The position numbers were made by a program, and so were the translations under genes. The notes below the pieces were generated by a model, which made no database searches, had not been told where the DNA came from, and saw nothing but the letters and a program-made list of their open reading frames with translations. A stretch of 8,058 bases of DNA from Bacteroidota bacterium (GTDB lineage Bacteria; Bacteroidota; Bacteroidia; UBA7662): positions 1-8,058 of the forward strand of contig VGGT01000077.1 in assembly GCA_016868485.1 (NCBI GenBank), in the 5' to 3' direction. Below, piece by piece: positions 6,741 through 8,058 of this stretch (within the stretch, counting starts at the first letter, position 1; every line of letters starts with the position of its first letter).

Positions 6741-7673
6741 ATGAAAGCACTCATAAAACTGGTTTTCAGCGTTTTATGCATCAGTCATATATTGCTTATG
6801 TCGGGATGTGAACGGGTTATTGACTTGGAATTACCTCCGCCAAAAGAGGCACTGGTTGTCTACGGGCTCATCGAAACAGATTCATTGGTTAAGGTGAGTT
6901 TAACCCGGAACTCGCCTTATTTCGATCCTGTGGACCTGCAAACTGTTTTGGGATTACAGGTATCTGATGCATTCATCATTGTTGAGGGAGATGGAGAGGG
7001 GGAAATCGACACACTATTACCAGCACTCGAGTTTCAACATTATACCCCCTTCAACTACAAAGGAAGTCGAATTCGTGGTCGGGCAGGGGGGCGATACCGC
7101 ATTAAAATCATCACCACAGAACATGAACTGGAAGCGGAAACCGTCATTTTACCTCCACTGAACGTGGATTCCATCTGGCACCGCACCAAATCCGAATTAA
7201 TCGTTGAAGCCGGTAACCTCCTGCCCACCAAGCGCGATTCCGAATTGGCTTCGGTCTACTACCGCTACAGCGACGGGCCTTTGCTGGGTGACCGTGTGCG
7301 TATATTCTCCAGAAGGAACCAAGAGTCGCAGTGGAGCTCGGGTTTCGCTTCTGCCTTCAGCGATGAGCTCATCAACGGACAAACCATAGATTTTATATTG
7401 CCCAGGGGCAAGGAGGTATATTTGTTCAACGACTCCACAACATTCAACGAATTCGGTTTTTTTGAAGTCGGAGATACCGTTTACGTTAAAGTCTCAAGTA
7501 TAGACTTAGCACAATACCAGTTTTGGAACTCCTTGGCCAGTGCAACCGGGGGCAGCGGAAATCCTTTCGCAATACCTACGGTAGTAGCCACCAACATCCG
7601 ATCGAAAAGGGGAAAGGGGTTGGGTGTATGGGGTGGTTATGGAAATCAACACTACACCTATTTGATCCGGTAA
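6741..7673 (+). CDS. DUF4249-family lipoprotein
   Basis: This 310-residue protein has a lipoprotein signal peptide with lipobox LLMSGC, placing the lipidated Cys at residue 23. After the Cys there is no clear surface-export signal of the Capnocytophaga type, so which leaflet it occupies is open. The mature part fits DUF4249. It has an early beta-strand segment (ALVVYGLIETDSLVKVSLTR, 37-56), a G-rich turn with GGRYRIKI (116-123), and the C-terminal hallmarks GDTVYVKVSSID (244-255), NPFAIPTVVATNI (274-286) and GLGVWGGYGNQHYT (293-306). DUF4249 genes are commonly next to TonB-dependent receptors with a carboxypeptidase-regulatory-like domain, as here. The likely role is as a ligand-binding or lid-like partner of the receptor, by analogy with SusD, which is inference. 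It follows the receptor by 5 nt and is the last gene of the plus-strand operon. Confidence 0.88.
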   Translation: MKALIKLVFSVLCISHILLMSGCERVIDLELPPPKEALVVYGLIETDSLVKVSLTRNSPYFDPVDLQTVLGLQVSDAFIIVEGDGEGEIDTLLPALEFQHYTPFNYKGSRIRGRAGGRYRIKIITTEHELEAETVILPPLNVDSIWHRTKSELIVEAGNLLPTKRDSELASVYYRYSDGPLLGDRVRIFSRRNQESQWSSGFASAFSDELINGQTIDFILPRGKEVYLFNDSTTFNEFGFFEVGDTVYVKVSSIDLAQYQFWNSLASATGGSGNPFAIPTVVATNIRSKRGKGLGVWGGYGNQHYTYLIR

Positions 7674-7732
7674 CCGCGTTATGATCAGGAAACTGCGTTA
7701 TCATCGTGTAACAGCTATGATCATATAACCGC
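7671..7732. repeat. Patch of short direct and inverted repeats before trxB
   Basis: TAACCGC occurs at 7671-7677 and 7726-7732, and TAACAGC at 7709-7715. GCGTTAT occurs at 7676-7682 and 7695-7701. TGATCA palindromes lie at 7682-7687 and 7718-7723, the second inside the 10-bp palindrome TATGATCATA (7716-7725). The outer parts (GCGTTATGATCA at 7676-7687 and TGATCATATAACCGC at 7718-7732) form an imperfect inverted repeat. Inside, CTGCGTTA and TAACAG could pair with a bulge. The first repeat includes the stop codon of the DUF4249 gene. No T-tract follows at once, so a classical terminator is not clear. An operator array for trxB or a transcript-end structure are both possible. Confidence 0.5.
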
Positions 7733-7749
7733 TCCGTTCAAATCTGTCT

Positions 7750-7757
7750 TATTTTTG
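7750..7757 (+). promoter_or_regulatory. Promoter -7 box for trxB (TATTTTTG)
   Basis: TATTTTTG matches the Bacteroidota TAnnTTTG -7 consensus exactly and is identical to the box before mnmA. Only CGGC separates it from the trxB ATG at 7762, so the transcript would be leaderless or carry an extremely short leader. No good -33 TTTG was found upstream. Confidence 0.55.
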
Positions 7758-7761
7758 CGGC

Positions 7762-8058
7762 ATGTCAAATCAAGAACACGCACATTGCCTGATCATCGGT
7801 TCGGGCCCTGCCGGTTACACGGCAGCCATTTATGCCGCCCGTGCTGGCCTCAAACCGATACTCTATGAAGGCTTGCAACCGGGAGGACAACTCACCATCA
7901 CCACCGATGTAGAAAATTACCCTGGATATCCCGATGGTGTACAAGGCCCGCAGATGATGGATGATTTCCGCAAGCAAGCGGTTCGAATGGGTGCCGATTG
8001 TCGTTATGGGATTGTGACGGAAGTAGATTTCTCAGTGACGCCCAAAAGGGTAGTGGTC
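7762..8058 (+). CDS. trxB: Thioredoxin reductase, N-terminal part (cut by window edge)
   Basis: The first 99 residues of an FAD- and NADPH-dependent thioredoxin reductase, which keeps cytoplasmic thioredoxin reduced. The FAD-binding dinucleotide motif is IIGSGPAGYTAAIYAARAG (11-29), and GGQLTITTDVENYPGYPDGV (41-60) is highly characteristic of the bacterial TrxB family. GPQMMDDFRKQA (62-73) continues it. The redox-active CxxC and the NADPH domain would lie beyond the right edge, so activity cannot be judged. Bacteroidota TrxB is usually about 310-320 residues, so about one third is present. The ATG at 7762 is chosen because it immediately follows the putative promoter box and gives the normal N-terminal length. 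The gene has its own intergenic region and is probably transcribed separately from the upstream operon. Confidence 0.93.
   Translation, partial: MSNQEHAHCLIIGSGPAGYTAAIYAARAGLKPILYEGLQPGGQLTITTDVENYPGYPDGVQGPQMMDDFRKQAVRMGADCRYGIVTEVDFSVTPKRVVV

Noticed and set aside
7674..7749. Rho-independent terminator after the DUF4249 gene
   Set aside because: The dyad is imperfect and is not followed directly by a T-tract. The later TTATTTTTG belongs to the putative trxB promoter.
1..8058. CRISPR array, insertion sequence, toxin-antitoxin or phage-defence island
   Set aside because: There is no regular spaced repeat, no transposase or terminal inverted repeats and no defence-type domains. Every long open stretch is explained by core or envelope genes with uniform composition.

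Overview
The window looks like a piece of a Bacteroidota chromosome, probably Flavobacteriales or a relative, with roughly balanced GC. The evidence is a predicted type IX secretion sorting domain on a subtilisin-like protease, a TonB-dependent receptor with an N-terminal carboxypeptidase-regulatory-like domain paired with a DUF4249 lipoprotein, a Bacteroidota-type MnmA (NPCVLCN), and TAnnTTTG promoter -7 boxes. No mobile element, CRISPR array, tRNA or rRNA was seen. Coding density is very high.

Left part (1-1453, minus strand): three genes read leftwards as a compact operon. They are a 90-residue conserved protein of unknown function, a PhnP-like metallo-beta-lactamase-fold hydrolase, and the first 134 residues of an NFACT/RqcH-family protein that runs off the left edge. 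The last two overlap by ATGA. An 84-bp divergent intergenic region (1454-1537) separates this operon from the rightward genes.

Middle (1538-7673, plus strand): four genes are packed tightly enough to be one transcript. They are mnmA (tRNA 2-thiouridylase), a secreted S8 serine protease (ATGA overlap), a TonB-dependent outer-membrane receptor (9-nt gap) and a DUF4249 lipoprotein (5-nt gap). The last three form a plausible cell-envelope module: a protease acting outside the cell, an outer-membrane transporter, and a lipoprotein partner of that transporter. A peptide or protein-derived ligand is a reasonable guess, but nothing in the sequence identifies the substrate.

Right part (7674-8058): an 88-bp intergenic region rich in short direct and inverted repeats, then the first 99 residues of thioredoxin reductase (trxB), which runs off the right edge. 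Both mnmA and trxB have a TATTTTTG box 4-7 nt before the ATG, which suggests leaderless or nearly leaderless transcripts.

Most of the window is ordinary core genome. The points most worth following are the protease/receptor/DUF4249 module behind mnmA, the three-cysteine MnmA, the near-leaderless promoters and the repeat patch before trxB.
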